A DNA stretch of 34,936 bases from the NCBI GenBank assembly GCA_014361295.1, contig JACIVX010000003.1:1-34936 (forward strand), written 5' to 3'. The translations under genes and the position numbers were made by a program. Source of the stretch: Methanomassiliicoccales archaeon. GTDB lineage: Archaea > Thermoplasmatota > Thermoplasmata > Methanomassiliicoccales > JACIVX01. Below are positions 1 through 7,439 of the stretch, in pieces. Each line of letters begins with the position of its first letter. Position 1 is the stretch's first letter. Below the pieces are notes generated by a model that was given only the letters and a program-made list of their open reading frames with translations, had not been told where the DNA came from and did not search any database.

Positions 1-62
1 CCCCAAGATTGTTCCTGGTGGATAGTAAACTCTCTTAGTTTTTCTTTTTTAATTTAATTAAG

Positions 63-76
63 AAAACTTAAATATT
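63..76 (+). promoter_or_regulatory. TATA-box promoter of MTA phosphorylase gene
   Basis: An AT-rich archaeal BRE/TATA-like element (AAAACTTAAATATT) lies about 35 bases upstream of the ATG at 109, with a GGTGATG ribosome binding site at 98-104. The spacing puts transcription start near 92-96, just before the ribosome binding site. Bases 1-62 show no supported gene. Confidence 0.6.
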
Positions 77-108
77 GCAATATTCTATACTTCGGATGGT
101 GATGTCAA

Positions 109-882
109 ATGCCAAGAATAGGAATTATTGGTGGATCCGGTGTTTATGGTGTATTTGAGCCAAAAGAGACAGTAAAAGTGCACACACCATATGGAAGGCC
201 CTCGGCTCCAGTGGAAATAGGAGAGATAGAGGGTGTGGAAGTTGCATTTATTCCCAGACATGGAAAGAATCACGAGTTCCCTCCACACGAAGTTCCATAC
301 AGGGCAAACATTTGGGCCCTTAAAGAAGTAGGGGTTGAGAGAATCATTGGTATTACTGCGGTTGGTTCTCTTAGAGAAGAATACAAACCGGGAGACATCG
401 TTATAACAGACCAGTTTATAGACTTCACAAAAAAGAGGGACTACACCTTCTACAACGGCCCAAGGGTTGCTCATGTTTCAATGGCAGATCCCTTCTGTCC
501 GGAGATGAGGAAAATCTTCTACGAAACTGCCAGAGAATTAAACATCCCAGTGCACGAAAAAGGGACTTATGTATGTATTGAAGGCCCAAGGTTCTCCACG
601 AGGGCAGAATCGATGATGTTCAGAAACTATGCCCACATAATTGGAATGACCCTTGTGCCGGAGGTAAATCTTGCTAGGGAGCTCGGCATGTGCTACGTCA
701 ACATTGCAGCAATTACGGACTACGATGTCTGGGCTGAGAAGCCAGTGGATGCTCAAGAAGTGCTTAAAGTCATGCAGGAAAACAATGAAAAAATTAGGAA
801 GCTCTTAAAGGCAGGAATTCCAAAGATCCCAGAAGAGAGAAAGTGCGGCTGTGCTGATGTTTTAAAGAATGCTTTTGTTTGA
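109..882 (+). CDS. mtnP: S-methyl-5'-thioadenosine phosphorylase
   Basis: Cytosolic enzyme that splits 5'-methylthioadenosine with phosphate into adenine and 5-methylthioribose-1-phosphate, salvaging the by-product of polyamine synthesis. The 257 residues match the usual length of archaeal MTAPs. The start has the family's [10 protein letters not shown] phosphate-binding loop, followed by FIPRHGKNH, the [10 protein letters not shown] segment and a late [11 protein letters not shown] motif falls at residues 246-248; a disulfide-forming CXC near the C-terminus is known from the P. furiosus enzyme and fits a hyperthermophile. The ATG is preceded by GGTGATG. Another MTA-consuming enzyme is encoded at 2854-4128. 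A purine nucleoside phosphorylase specificity is less likely. Confidence 0.93.
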   Translation: MPRIGIIGGSGVYGVFEPKETVKVHTPYGRPSAPVEIGEIEGVEVAFIPRHGKNHEFPPHEVPYRANIWALKEVGVERIIGITAVGSLREEYKPGDIVITDQFIDFTKKRDYTFYNGPRVAHVSMADPFCPEMRKIFYETARELNIPVHEKGTYVCIEGPRFSTRAESMMFRNYAHIIGMTLVPEVNLARELGMCYVNIAAITDYDVWAEKPVDAQEVLKVMQENNEKIRKLLKAGIPKIPEERKCGCADVLKNAFV

Positions 883-900
883 TTTTTATTATTACTTTTC
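878..900 (+). terminator. T-rich archaeal terminator after mtnP
   Basis: A run of T-rich sequence (tttgatttttattattactttt) begins at the stop codon, followed by another near 909-914. Oligo-T tracts without a hairpin are the usual archaeal intrinsic terminators. Confidence 0.4.
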
Positions 901-1021
901 TGAGTTGTTTTTATTTCCCCCCATTTAATTTGTTTTGTGGTTGGTTGAATACTCCCTAAGTAATTTCTTTCAGAACGCATTGAAAAAAAAAAAAAAAATA
1001 GTAACACTATAGTAAAGCGTA

Positions 1022-1034
1022 AAGCTTAAATATG
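1022..1034 (+). promoter_or_regulatory. TATA-box promoter of the cysteine-rich secreted protein cassette
   Basis: AAGCTTAAATATG is a good archaeal BRE/TATA match about 35 bases upstream of the ATG at 1065, with a GAGGTGG ribosome binding site at 1053-1059. A run of 16 A at 983-998 lies about 25 bases upstream of the TATA box and could bend DNA or vary in length. Confidence 0.6.
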
Positions 1035-1064
1035 AATTTTCGTTCATAATTTTGAGGTGGTTCG

Positions 1065-1748
1065 ATGAAGAGGTTTTTGAGCCTCGTGCTGTTGGGGTTA
1101 ATGCTGGGCTTAGTGGTTAGCCCAGCTTTAGCAAGTGTGGAGGGTGTTCCTGAACAAACACCAACTGTTCAACAAATCCCAACATGTCCATGCTGTTCTG
1201 GGAATGTCACAAAGGATGCACAAGTTCATGAAATTAAAGGAGCAACGGCATATTTAGGAGCCGTACAGATCCTTAATTATGAAAGCACAAGAATATTATT
1301 ACAACAACTCCCAAGCATGAAGCCGCTTCTCTGGGATTCAAAAGCGATCCTAGTAACTGTATATGGAAAAACGTACTCGATTGTAATAGTTCCACTAAGA
1401 AGTAAACTAGTTGAGTCTAGAGCGGTTCTTGTACATGTTAAGTACAAAAATATCGATCATATTTCAGTTGTTGAAGAACTAACTAATGGTTCAAAGGTAG
1501 TTTATACACTAAAAAATGGGCAAGTCACTAAAATTAGTGTTGAGCCTCTTGTAAATTGGGGATGTGTAGCTAGGTGCATTGCGAGTGAATGTGCTGGATG
1601 TTTTGTTGAGGGACTGCCTCCAGGGCCATGTGATCTTTGCTGTCCAGTATGTGTTGGATGTTATTACATTAGGCATCCTTATACATGTTTAGCATGTATT
1701 GGTTGTGTAGGAGGGGTAGGAGCTTACTGTATCTATCGGTGTAGGTGA
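1065..1748 (+). CDS. Secreted protein with 14-Cys C-terminal domain, candidate halocin C8-like archaeocin precursor
   Basis: The 227-residue product has a clear signal peptide (residues 1-23, MKRFLSLVLL... to ALAS), then a CPCC motif (41-44), a beta-rich middle domain of about 110 residues, and a compact tail (167-226) holding 14 cysteines with small hydrophobic and Gly residues between them (Cys 167, 171, 176, 179, 189, 192, 193, 196, 199, 208, 211, 214, 222, 226). Known: halocin C8 is made as a signal-bearing precursor whose N-terminal part is the immunity protein HalI and whose Cys-rich C-terminal part is the 76-residue bacteriocin. The order here is the same, so this is inferred to be an archaeocin precursor. 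The alternative is an exported metal-binding protein, given the many CxxC pairs. It is followed after 6 bases by a membrane protein gene, suggesting co-transcription. Confidence 0.55.
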   Translation: MKRFLSLVLLGLMLGLVVSPALASVEGVPEQTPTVQQIPTCPCCSGNVTKDAQVHEIKGATAYLGAVQILNYESTRILLQQLPSMKPLLWDSKAILVTVYGKTYSIVIVPLRSKLVESRAVLVHVKYKNIDHISVVEELTNGSKVVYTLKNGQVTKISVEPLVNWGCVARCIASECAGCFVEGLPPGPCDLCCPVCVGCYYIRHPYTCLACIGCVGGVGAYCIYRCR

Positions 1749-1754
1749 TGTAGC

Positions 1755-2213
1755 ATGGAAAAAACTGGGGGCATCATCCTTCAGCTGTTTATACTTTTAT
1801 TTTTTAGTAGTGTTGTTGTTTATGCAATGATTAACTATTCCAGCTTTGCACCATTATTGTGGCTTGTTTTTTGGTTGGTTCTAGGGTATGGTATAAATAA
1901 AATTGCCTTTAGAGACATTACAAATGCAAGGGACTATTCCCGAAAGGCATATATGATAGGGTACATTTTACTTGGAATTGGTATGGTGTTTTATTTTTTG
2001 AAAGGTGGAACGTCTAAGAGCAATGCGTTTTCATTTGTGCTGGCTATCTTGCTGATGTATGCTGTTTCCCCAATATCTATAAGGTTAGTAGGGCTCGAGA
2101 ATGTAAATTATATTACGGATTTAAAAGATCTTACAAGATTAATTTTAGCTGCTTTGATTTCTCTTGCTGTGGGATTAGCTGTCTCCCTGCTTGTTTTTAG
2201 TGTCATGCGTTGA
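1755..2213 (+). CDS. Small integral membrane protein, possible immunity or export partner
   Basis: No family recognised. The 152 residues form about five hydrophobic segments (roughly 8-27, 31-48, 64-82, 90-108 and 127-150) with a short charged loop near 51-63, so it is an integral cytoplasmic membrane protein. The ATG at 1755 lies just behind the stop of the Cys-rich protein and has a GGTGATG ribosome binding site (1744-1750) overlapping that stop, so the two are almost certainly one transcript. Its stop precedes the lipoprotein start by 29 bases. Small multi-TM proteins next to bacteriocin genes often give immunity or export; that role is inferred only from position. Confidence 0.6.
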   Translation: MEKTGGIILQLFILLFFSSVVVYAMINYSSFAPLLWLVFWLVLGYGINKIAFRDITNARDYSRKAYMIGYILLGIGMVFYFLKGGTSKSNAFSFVLAILLMYAVSPISIRLVGLENVNYITDLKDLTRLILAALISLAVGLAVSLLVFSVMR

Positions 2214-2242
2214 ACATCTTAACAAATAACAGGGTGAGAACA

Positions 2243-2755
2243 ATGAAAAGGCTAATATTTAGTTTATTATTGTGTGCTATTGTTTTAGGGTGCATTTCTC
2301 AGAGTTATTCAGTTGAAGACATAACCTTATACTGGGCTTCCGTTAAGTCCTTTGAGGCTCAAGAAATCATCAAGATTGGCAATCAGTCCTTTGAAAGTCA
2401 TGTAATTTTTGTGAAGCCTGATAAAATAATTAGGGAAGATTATGTTAACGGATCCTTAGCTCAGAAAATCATCATTGAGAATAACACTCAAAGGGTTATT
2501 ACTTCAAATACCACTTTTATCCTTAATGCGACAATAACTGATGTTAATGCCTTAGACCCATTTGTGGCAATACTGAACAACCTCCAGAACTTTAACATCA
2601 TGAAAAACGGCGATATTTTAATTTTGAAACCCAAAACCCCGGAAATGCTCACTTATGAAGTCAAACTTAACGGGAAACTACCAGCCAAAATCACAATAAA
2701 ACAAGCAGAACAAACAATAACAATAGAATACAAAAAACTAAAGGCAACTGGTTAG
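2243..2755 (+). CDS. Lipoprotein, LolA/DUF4367-like beta-rich
   Basis: The start is placed at ATG 2243 because AGGGTGAG lies 6 bases upstream and a signal peptide with a lipobox (VLGC, Cys 17) starts there; reading could open earlier at 2210 but only adds a hydrophilic head. The mature 150 residues are beta-strand rich with repeated I-V-I-E patterns ('KIIRED', 'QRVITSN', 'KITIKQAEQTITIEYKK'), like the sheet of LolA- or MucB-type lipid-binding lipoproteins that are common in Thermococcales. It is third in the cassette with the Cys-rich protein and the membrane protein. It could be an anchored immunity or receptor protein; function is not established. Confidence 0.6.
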   Translation: MKRLIFSLLLCAIVLGCISQSYSVEDITLYWASVKSFEAQEIIKIGNQSFESHVIFVKPDKIIREDYVNGSLAQKIIIENNTQRVITSNTTFILNATITDVNALDPFVAILNNLQNFNIMKNGDILILKPKTPEMLTYEVKLNGKLPAKITIKQAEQTITIEYKKLKATG

Positions 2756-2853
2756 AGCTGTGAGTATTTCTCGTTGTCTTTTCTCTTTCTTCATCAGCAA
2801 AAGGCTTATAATTTCTCATTTCTTAGACCCTTTTAAAAAGAAAAGGTGATTCC

Positions 2854-4128
2854 ATGAGCATTCTCATAAAGAATGGCTACGTGATCTATGGTGAGAACCT
2901 TGACGTTATCAAGGCCGATGTTTACATTGAAGGGAACAGAATTTCTAAAGTTGGGAAAAACCTCAATCTCGGAGCGGATTATGTGATTGACGCTAAAGGG
3001 AGAGTTATTTCTCCCGGATTCGTGAATGCTCACACTCACTCCCCAATGGTTCTCCTGAGGGGTCTTGCTGATGACCTGCCCCTTATGGAATGGCTTCAAA
3101 ACTACGTCTGGCCAATGGAAAGAAAACTTAAGCCGGAACACATATACTGGGGCGCCCTCCTTGGAATCACTGAGATGATAAAGAGTGGAACAACAGCTTT
3201 TGTTGACATGTATTTCCACATGGAAGGGGTTGCAAAGGCCTCTGAGGAGGCTGGAATAAGAGCTTATCTGAGCTACGGCATGGTGGATCTTGGAGATGAA
3301 GAAAAGAGGAATGCTGAGATCAAAGAAACTCTCAAACTCTTGGAGTTTATCGGGAAGTTAGATTCTTCAAGGATAGAGTTCCTCTTTGGGCCCCACGCTC
3401 CTTACACCTGCTCTCCAGAGCTTTTGAAATGGGTCAGGGAAAAAGCCGATGAAAGTAAAAAGAGAATAACAATACACATAAACGAGACAAGAGATGAGGT
3501 AAAACAGATAAAGGAAAAATACGGTAAAACTCCAGTAGAGTTTTTGGACGAGTTGGGTTTCTTGAAAAGCGATGTCATAGCGGCCCATGGAGTGTGGTTA
3601 ACTGACAAGGAGATTGAAATCCTAGCCAAAAGGAAAGTTACGATAGTTCATAATCCTGCAAGCAACATGAAGCTTGGCAGTGGGGTAATGCCCTTGGAGA
3701 AGCTCCTTAGAGCTGGAGTTAACATAGCACTGGGCACGGATGGAGCTGCAAGCAACAACAACTTGGACATGATAGAGGAGATGAAACTAGTTTCTCTCCT
3801 CCACAAGGTTCACAATTTAAACCCAACCCTTGCCGATGCAAGAACAGTTTTTAAGATGGCTACCCAAAACGGGGCAAAAGCCCTCAATTTGGACGCTGGA
3901 GCCATAAAAGAAGGGACACTTGCAGATATTGTCGTTATTGATTTTAATAAGCCTCACCTAAGGCCGATAACCAACATAATTTCCCATATAGTGTATTCGG
4001 CCAACGGAAACGACGTTGAGACAACCATAATAGACGGGGAAATAGTCATGCTCGATGGAGAAGTTTTGACCGTTGATGAGGAAAAAGTTTTGGATAAGGT
4101 TCAGAAGATAGTCGATGAGCTTTCATAG
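2854..4128 (+). CDS. mtaD: 5-methylthioadenosine / S-adenosylhomocysteine deaminase
   Basis: Metal-dependent amidohydrolase that deaminates MTA and SAH to the inosine forms. The 424 residues fit the family. Visible metal and catalytic motifs are HTH (60-62) after PGFVNA, the downstream HAPYTCS, HINET, AAHGVW and GTDGAAS with its metal Asp, plus the C-terminal composite-domain beta strands. The ATG follows GGTGAT at the usual spacing. Archaeal homologues were long labelled N-ethylammeline chlorohydrolase; the close relatives in methanogens (DadD) also act on 5'-deoxyadenosine. It complements the MTA phosphorylase 2 kb upstream, with the Cys-rich cassette between them. Confidence 0.9.
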   Translation: MSILIKNGYVIYGENLDVIKADVYIEGNRISKVGKNLNLGADYVIDAKGRVISPGFVNAHTHSPMVLLRGLADDLPLMEWLQNYVWPMERKLKPEHIYWGALLGITEMIKSGTTAFVDMYFHMEGVAKASEEAGIRAYLSYGMVDLGDEEKRNAEIKETLKLLEFIGKLDSSRIEFLFGPHAPYTCSPELLKWVREKADESKKRITIHINETRDEVKQIKEKYGKTPVEFLDELGFLKSDVIAAHGVWLTDKEIEILAKRKVTIVHNPASNMKLGSGVMPLEKLLRAGVNIALGTDGAASNNNLDMIEEMKLVSLLHKVHNLNPTLADARTVFKMATQNGAKALNLDAGAIKEGTLADIVVIDFNKPHLRPITNIISHIVYSANGNDVETTIIDGEIVMLDGEVLTVDEEKVLDKVQKIVDELS

Positions 4129-4146
4129 AGTATTGTTTTTTATTTC
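4127..4146 (+). terminator. T-rich terminator after mtaD
   Basis: The sequence after the stop codon (gagtattgttttttatttca) contains a T6 run and little else before the promoter of the next operon. Confidence 0.4.
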
Positions 4147-4235
4147 AGAGTGTGACACAAGTTCTTTTACACTAAATATTTGTTGTACATTTGCTTTGAG
4201 GTTTTTGTTGTTCCGATTAAAAATAACGAAGAACA

Positions 4236-4248
4236 AAACCTAAATATT
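4236..4248 (+). promoter_or_regulatory. TATA-box promoter of the ATPase/TOPRIM/macrodomain operon
   Basis: AACCTAAATATTC is an archaeal TATA-like element about 32 bases before the ATG at 4279, which is preceded by GGTGGGTG. Its position argues against the longer reading frame from 4180 being translated. Confidence 0.5.
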
Positions 4249-4278
4249 CTGACATCATTAATCTCGTTGGTGGGTGTC

Positions 4279-5235
4279 ATGATTAGAAGCCTCAAGATTC
4301 AAAATTTTAAATCAATTAAGGATCTTGACCTTGAGTGTAAGCGTGTAAATATTTTTATTGGAAAGCCTAACGTGGGAAAGTCCAATGTCTTGGAAGCCAT
4401 TGGAATACTGTCTTTTGGGGCTTATGGTGGAGATTTAAGAGATTTTGTTAGATTTGAAAATACTGCAAACCTGTTCTATGACAATGAGCTGAATAATGCC
4501 GTAAGAATTCTTGCTGATCAAGTGGAGTTTACAATGGAGTTCGATGGATCTGTATTTGTTGGAAAATATGGGAACTTGGGCGAGATAAAGCTAGAATATG
4601 TGGGTAGACAAGTTGGAGGTCTTGCCTCTATTCAAAAGTTGAGAAATTTCAAGTTCTATCGCTTTAAAAAATTAAGTGAATTCTATGCACGGAATCCAGA
4701 ATCTCTGTTACCTCCAGATGGTAAAAATCTATTAACAATTTTGCTGACCAACAAAGAACTCAAATCAACTATTGCAGAGATATTCAAGCCCTATGGGTTG
4801 AAACTGGTTCTCAAACCGCAGGAGAACAAAATCGAAGTTGTGAAGCTTTTGGAGGACGTCCTTATAGGCTACCCATACTCGGTAGTCTCAGACACTCTGC
4901 AGAGAGTTGTTTTTTACTTAGCGGCTATTGAGTCCAATAAAGATTCAATTTTAGTGTTTGAAGAACCTGAGACTCATGCTTTTCCATACTACACCAAGTT
5001 TTTAGCTGAGAGAATAGCGTTAGATGAGAGCAATCAGTATTTTATATCAACTCACAACCCATATTTTCTTCTTTCTGTGCTTGAAAAGACTCCGTTGAAA
5101 GATATCAACGTCTTTGTGGTTTACTTTGAGGACTACCAAACAAAGATGAAGCCTCTGAGTAAAAGCGACTTAGAAGACATTATGAGCCTTGAACTCGATG
5201 TTTTCTTTAATATTGATAGATTCTTGGAGGAGTAG
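4279..5235 (+). CDS. AAA/SMC-type ATPase (AAA_21-like), probable defence ATPase
   Basis: The 318-residue cytosolic ATPase of the ABC/SMC-like class starts with the hallmark IRSLKIQNFKSI. Walker A is GKPNVGKS (28-35). A degenerate signature (VSDTLQR) precedes Walker B (SILVFEEPETHAFP), and the H-loop is ISTHNPYFL. It has no long coiled coil, unlike Rad50, and no fused TOPRIM domain, unlike OLD nucleases. The next gene, 2 bases on, encodes a small TOPRIM-like protein. ATPases of this class paired with a separate TOPRIM effector are known in immunity systems such as PARIS (AriA/AriB). The start was set at 4279 by ribosome binding site and promoter spacing. Confidence 0.8.
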   Translation: MIRSLKIQNFKSIKDLDLECKRVNIFIGKPNVGKSNVLEAIGILSFGAYGGDLRDFVRFENTANLFYDNELNNAVRILADQVEFTMEFDGSVFVGKYGNLGEIKLEYVGRQVGGLASIQKLRNFKFYRFKKLSEFYARNPESLLPPDGKNLLTILLTNKELKSTIAEIFKPYGLKLVLKPQENKIEVVKLLEDVLIGYPYSVVSDTLQRVVFYLAAIESNKDSILVFEEPETHAFPYYTKFLAERIALDESNQYFISTHNPYFLLSVLEKTPLKDINVFVVYFEDYQTKMKPLSKSDLEDIMSLELDVFFNIDRFLEE

Positions 5236-5237
5236 TT

Positions 5238-5714
5238 ATGAAATTTGAGAATGTTGTTTTCGTGGAATGTAATCCTGATAAGCTACTCCTTCAAAAGATG
5301 GGTGTCCCTAAAAGAAAGATTGTTCATGCCGGTTCGAAGAGCGAAGTATGTAAAAGATTGGGTAAAAGTGTAAACAGTGCTGGAGTGGTAGATGAGGATC
5401 CGTTCAGTATTCAACCACGCTACATTAGGAAACTAAAGACCATTGAAAGCTCACAAGAACTTGGTCTCAGAGTTCTGCTTGATAAAGAGAACAACAACTT
5501 TGTAATACTCCTTTCTCCAAGACTTGAAGAATGGATAGTAGAAGCCTCTAAGGAAGCCAAAGTCAGCTTGAATAGATATGGTCTTCCAAGAGATGGAAAT
5601 GATCTGCATAAGGTTATAAACAGCAATCTTGATAAATTTGAAAGGCTTTTAGAAGATCTTATTGACAAAAGTGGGAGATTTTTAGCCCTGAAAAGCCATC
5701 TCTTGAGGTGGTGA
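5238..5714 (+). CDS. Small TOPRIM-like protein, putative effector partner of the ATPase
   Basis: This 158-residue protein is not from a family I recognise by name. Its pattern fits a TOPRIM fold: strand NVVFVE with Glu 10, then a helix (CNPDKLLLQKMG), then strand SAGVVDEDP with Asp 52 and Asp 54, and later NFVILLSPRLEEWIVEA, which resembles the strand and helix after the DxD in DUF4435-type proteins. It starts 2 bases after the ATPase stop, with GGAGGAG as ribosome binding site. TOPRIM partners of AAA ATPases cut RNA or DNA during immunity (for example AriB). The small size and inferred fold leave this open. Confidence 0.5.
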   Translation: MKFENVVFVECNPDKLLLQKMGVPKRKIVHAGSKSEVCKRLGKSVNSAGVVDEDPFSIQPRYIRKLKTIESSQELGLRVLLDKENNNFVILLSPRLEEWIVEASKEAKVSLNRYGLPRDGNDLHKVINSNLDKFERLLEDLIDKSGRFLALKSHLLRW

Positions 5715-5718
5715 AACT

Positions 5719-6282
5719 ATGGAACTCCGTTTTGACAACCTCATTTTTAAAGTCGTTCAGGGCGATATAACCCGTTTTCCAGCCGAAGCAATAGTTAACG
5801 CCGCAAACAAATACCTAGAACACGGCGGCGGGGTTGCTTACGCAATAGCAAAAGCTGCTGGCGATGTTAGAGAATACATAAGGATAAGCAAAGAAGCCAT
5901 GAAAGAGCAGATTGGAAGAAACTGGATCGAGCATGGGGAAGTCGTCGTAACCCCCGCAATGAAAATGGAGCAGTATGGCATAAAGTACGTCATCCACACC
6001 GTTGGGCCCTACTGCGGTGGCAGATGGGATGAAGACAAGAAGGAAAAGCTCAAAAAAGCCATTCTCGGGGCTTTAAAAAAGGCTGAGGAGCTCGGAGTCA
6101 GGAGCATAGCCTTCCCGGCTATAAGTGCTGGCATCTATGGCTGTCCCTTTGAAGAGGTTGTGAAGACTTTTGTCGAGATGGTAAAGGAGTTTTCGGAAGA
6201 AGCGAAAAGCGTTAAGGAAGTTTATCTGGTGCTGTACTCTAAGAAGGATTACGAGAGGGCTTTGAAGACTTTGACGGTTTAA
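5719..6282 (+). CDS. Macrodomain (ADP-ribose-binding) protein
   Basis: The 187 residues form a stand-alone macrodomain that binds or hydrolyses ADP-ribose derivatives. Visible are VQGDIT (Asp 16), AIVNAANK (Asn 27, Asn 30), the GGGVAYAIAKAAG loop from Gly 36, HTVGP, and AFPAISAGIYG, the second ligand loop. These match the MacroD/YmdB/Af1521-like class. The start lies 4 bases after the TOPRIM-like gene and is preceded by GAGGTGGTGAA. Co-transcription with the ATPase/TOPRIM pair suggests a role in ADP-ribose signalling or removal, but housekeeping hydrolysis of tRNA-splicing Appr>p products is equally possible. Confidence 0.9.
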   Translation: MELRFDNLIFKVVQGDITRFPAEAIVNAANKYLEHGGGVAYAIAKAAGDVREYIRISKEAMKEQIGRNWIEHGEVVVTPAMKMEQYGIKYVIHTVGPYCGGRWDEDKKEKLKKAILGALKKAEELGVRSIAFPAISAGIYGCPFEEVVKTFVEMVKEFSEEAKSVKEVYLVLYSKKDYERALKTLTV

Positions 6283-6401
6283 TGTCTCTTGCTGATAAAT
6301 CTAATTCTGCCGAACTAACTACTTGACTTCTTTTCCAACTTGTTTTGATTATTTGTTTGATTTAATTTGTTGAATACTTTAAACAAACTTATAGTAATAG
6401 A

Positions 6402-6416
6402 AAAATTTTTATAACA
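6402..6416 (+). promoter_or_regulatory. TATA-box promoter of the DUF4855 gene
   Basis: AAAATTTTTATAACA lies about 30 bases upstream of the ATG at 6447, which has GGTGAT at 6435-6440. The preceding 120 bases are AT-rich without a visible gene. Confidence 0.5.
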
Positions 6417-6446
6417 AGTAGCATTATCTATCAGTGGTGATACCAC

Positions 6447-7439
6447 ATGGCAAACTTTGGATTATGGTGGGTCAAGTGGAATGGAGGTGAATACGAGTCA
6501 AGAATGATAAAAGGAAGAGATGAAAATTGGCAGGGTATCCCTGCAACCATTGATAACTTTAAAGAGTTGGGGTTCAATTATGCAGTAGTTCTTGACGGTG
6601 AAGGGAAGGGCACTCCACAACAAGGATATTCATATAATGATGGATATTATGATGGAAACAAGTTTGGAAGCTGGTTAAACAGACATTTCGAGGGTGCTAT
6701 TGACTATTTTGCTTCTATCCCCATATTGAATAATACAAATATCTCCAGCAAGGGTGTTAGAGGAGTGTCCTACTGGAAAGGATGGATTGATGGAGTTTTA
6801 GATTCGACTGGAGGAAATTTAAAGGGATTTTACTGGAGCCTAGAGGATGCATGGCAAGTGAGCGATGGGACAGTGTATGAGGAAGACATTGAAGAAATAT
6901 CAGCTTATGTGAGAAACTTAAACAAGAAGCTTATATGGATACCCTCAGCGTGTACATTGGTACTCGAGAAAACCAATATTTTCAGTCTTGCAGGCCTCTT
7001 CGACTATGTCTTTGTACAACCTAACTACTACCAACGAGGAGCTATTGCAAGGGGAGCTAATGATTACATCCCATATACTTATGAAGTTTTTAAAGAGTGG
7101 CTAACAAAACTTGAGAATCTAAAGAATGAGAACGATGCATTCAACATCTATATAGAAATGGAGGCCGATCAAAGTTTGCTCTTTTACTATATTGATCATA
7201 CACACCTAGAAGAAAACTTTAGGATTTCCCTTCTTGAATACTGCGCCCCAACATTTAGTCCAGAATGTTTAAGCCAGTACACAACTGAAGCTAAAACCAT
7301 AGCATACCACTACACTAAAGCACAGAAGGATGTCTTGGGAGGTTTATATCCGAACAGAGCATATTATCTCAGCATTGACCTGAATGTTATTAGTGAAATG
7401 AATGGATTTACTAGAAGATTGGGGGATAATTATGTATAA
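6447..7439 (+). CDS. DUF4855-like protein, predicted TIM-barrel glycosidase-like
   Basis: The 330 residues show hallmarks of DUF4855 proteins, which are predicted TIM-barrel sugar-active enzymes. These are GFYWSLEDAW with an acidic residue after a strand, KKLIWIPSA, the strand FDYVFVQPNYYQRG, and IYIEMEAD near the end. No signal peptide is present (it opens MANFGLWWVKW), yet the following gene encodes a cell-surface protein and overlaps it by 8 bases, so the two are translationally coupled. Catalytic activity is not shown for the family; Glu/Asp in the GFYWSLED and IEMEAD strands are the obvious candidates. Function is therefore only general: a possible cytosolic or unconventionally exported glycan enzyme. 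Confidence 0.65.
   Translation: MANFGLWWVKWNGGEYESRMIKGRDENWQGIPATIDNFKELGFNYAVVLDGEGKGTPQQGYSYNDGYYDGNKFGSWLNRHFEGAIDYFASIPILNNTNISSKGVRGVSYWKGWIDGVLDSTGGNLKGFYWSLEDAWQVSDGTVYEEDIEEISAYVRNLNKKLIWIPSACTLVLEKTNIFSLAGLFDYVFVQPNYYQRGAIARGANDYIPYTYEVFKEWLTKLENLKNENDAFNIYIEMEADQSLLFYYIDHTHLEENFRISLLEYCAPTFSPECLSQYTTEAKTIAYHYTKAQKDVLGGLYPNRAYYLSIDLNVISEMNGFTRRLGDNYV

Noticed and set aside
4180-4278. N-terminal extension of the ATPase gene
   Set aside because: It contains the TATA-like CCTAAATATT and lacks the conserved start of the family; ATG 4279 has a good ribosome binding site.
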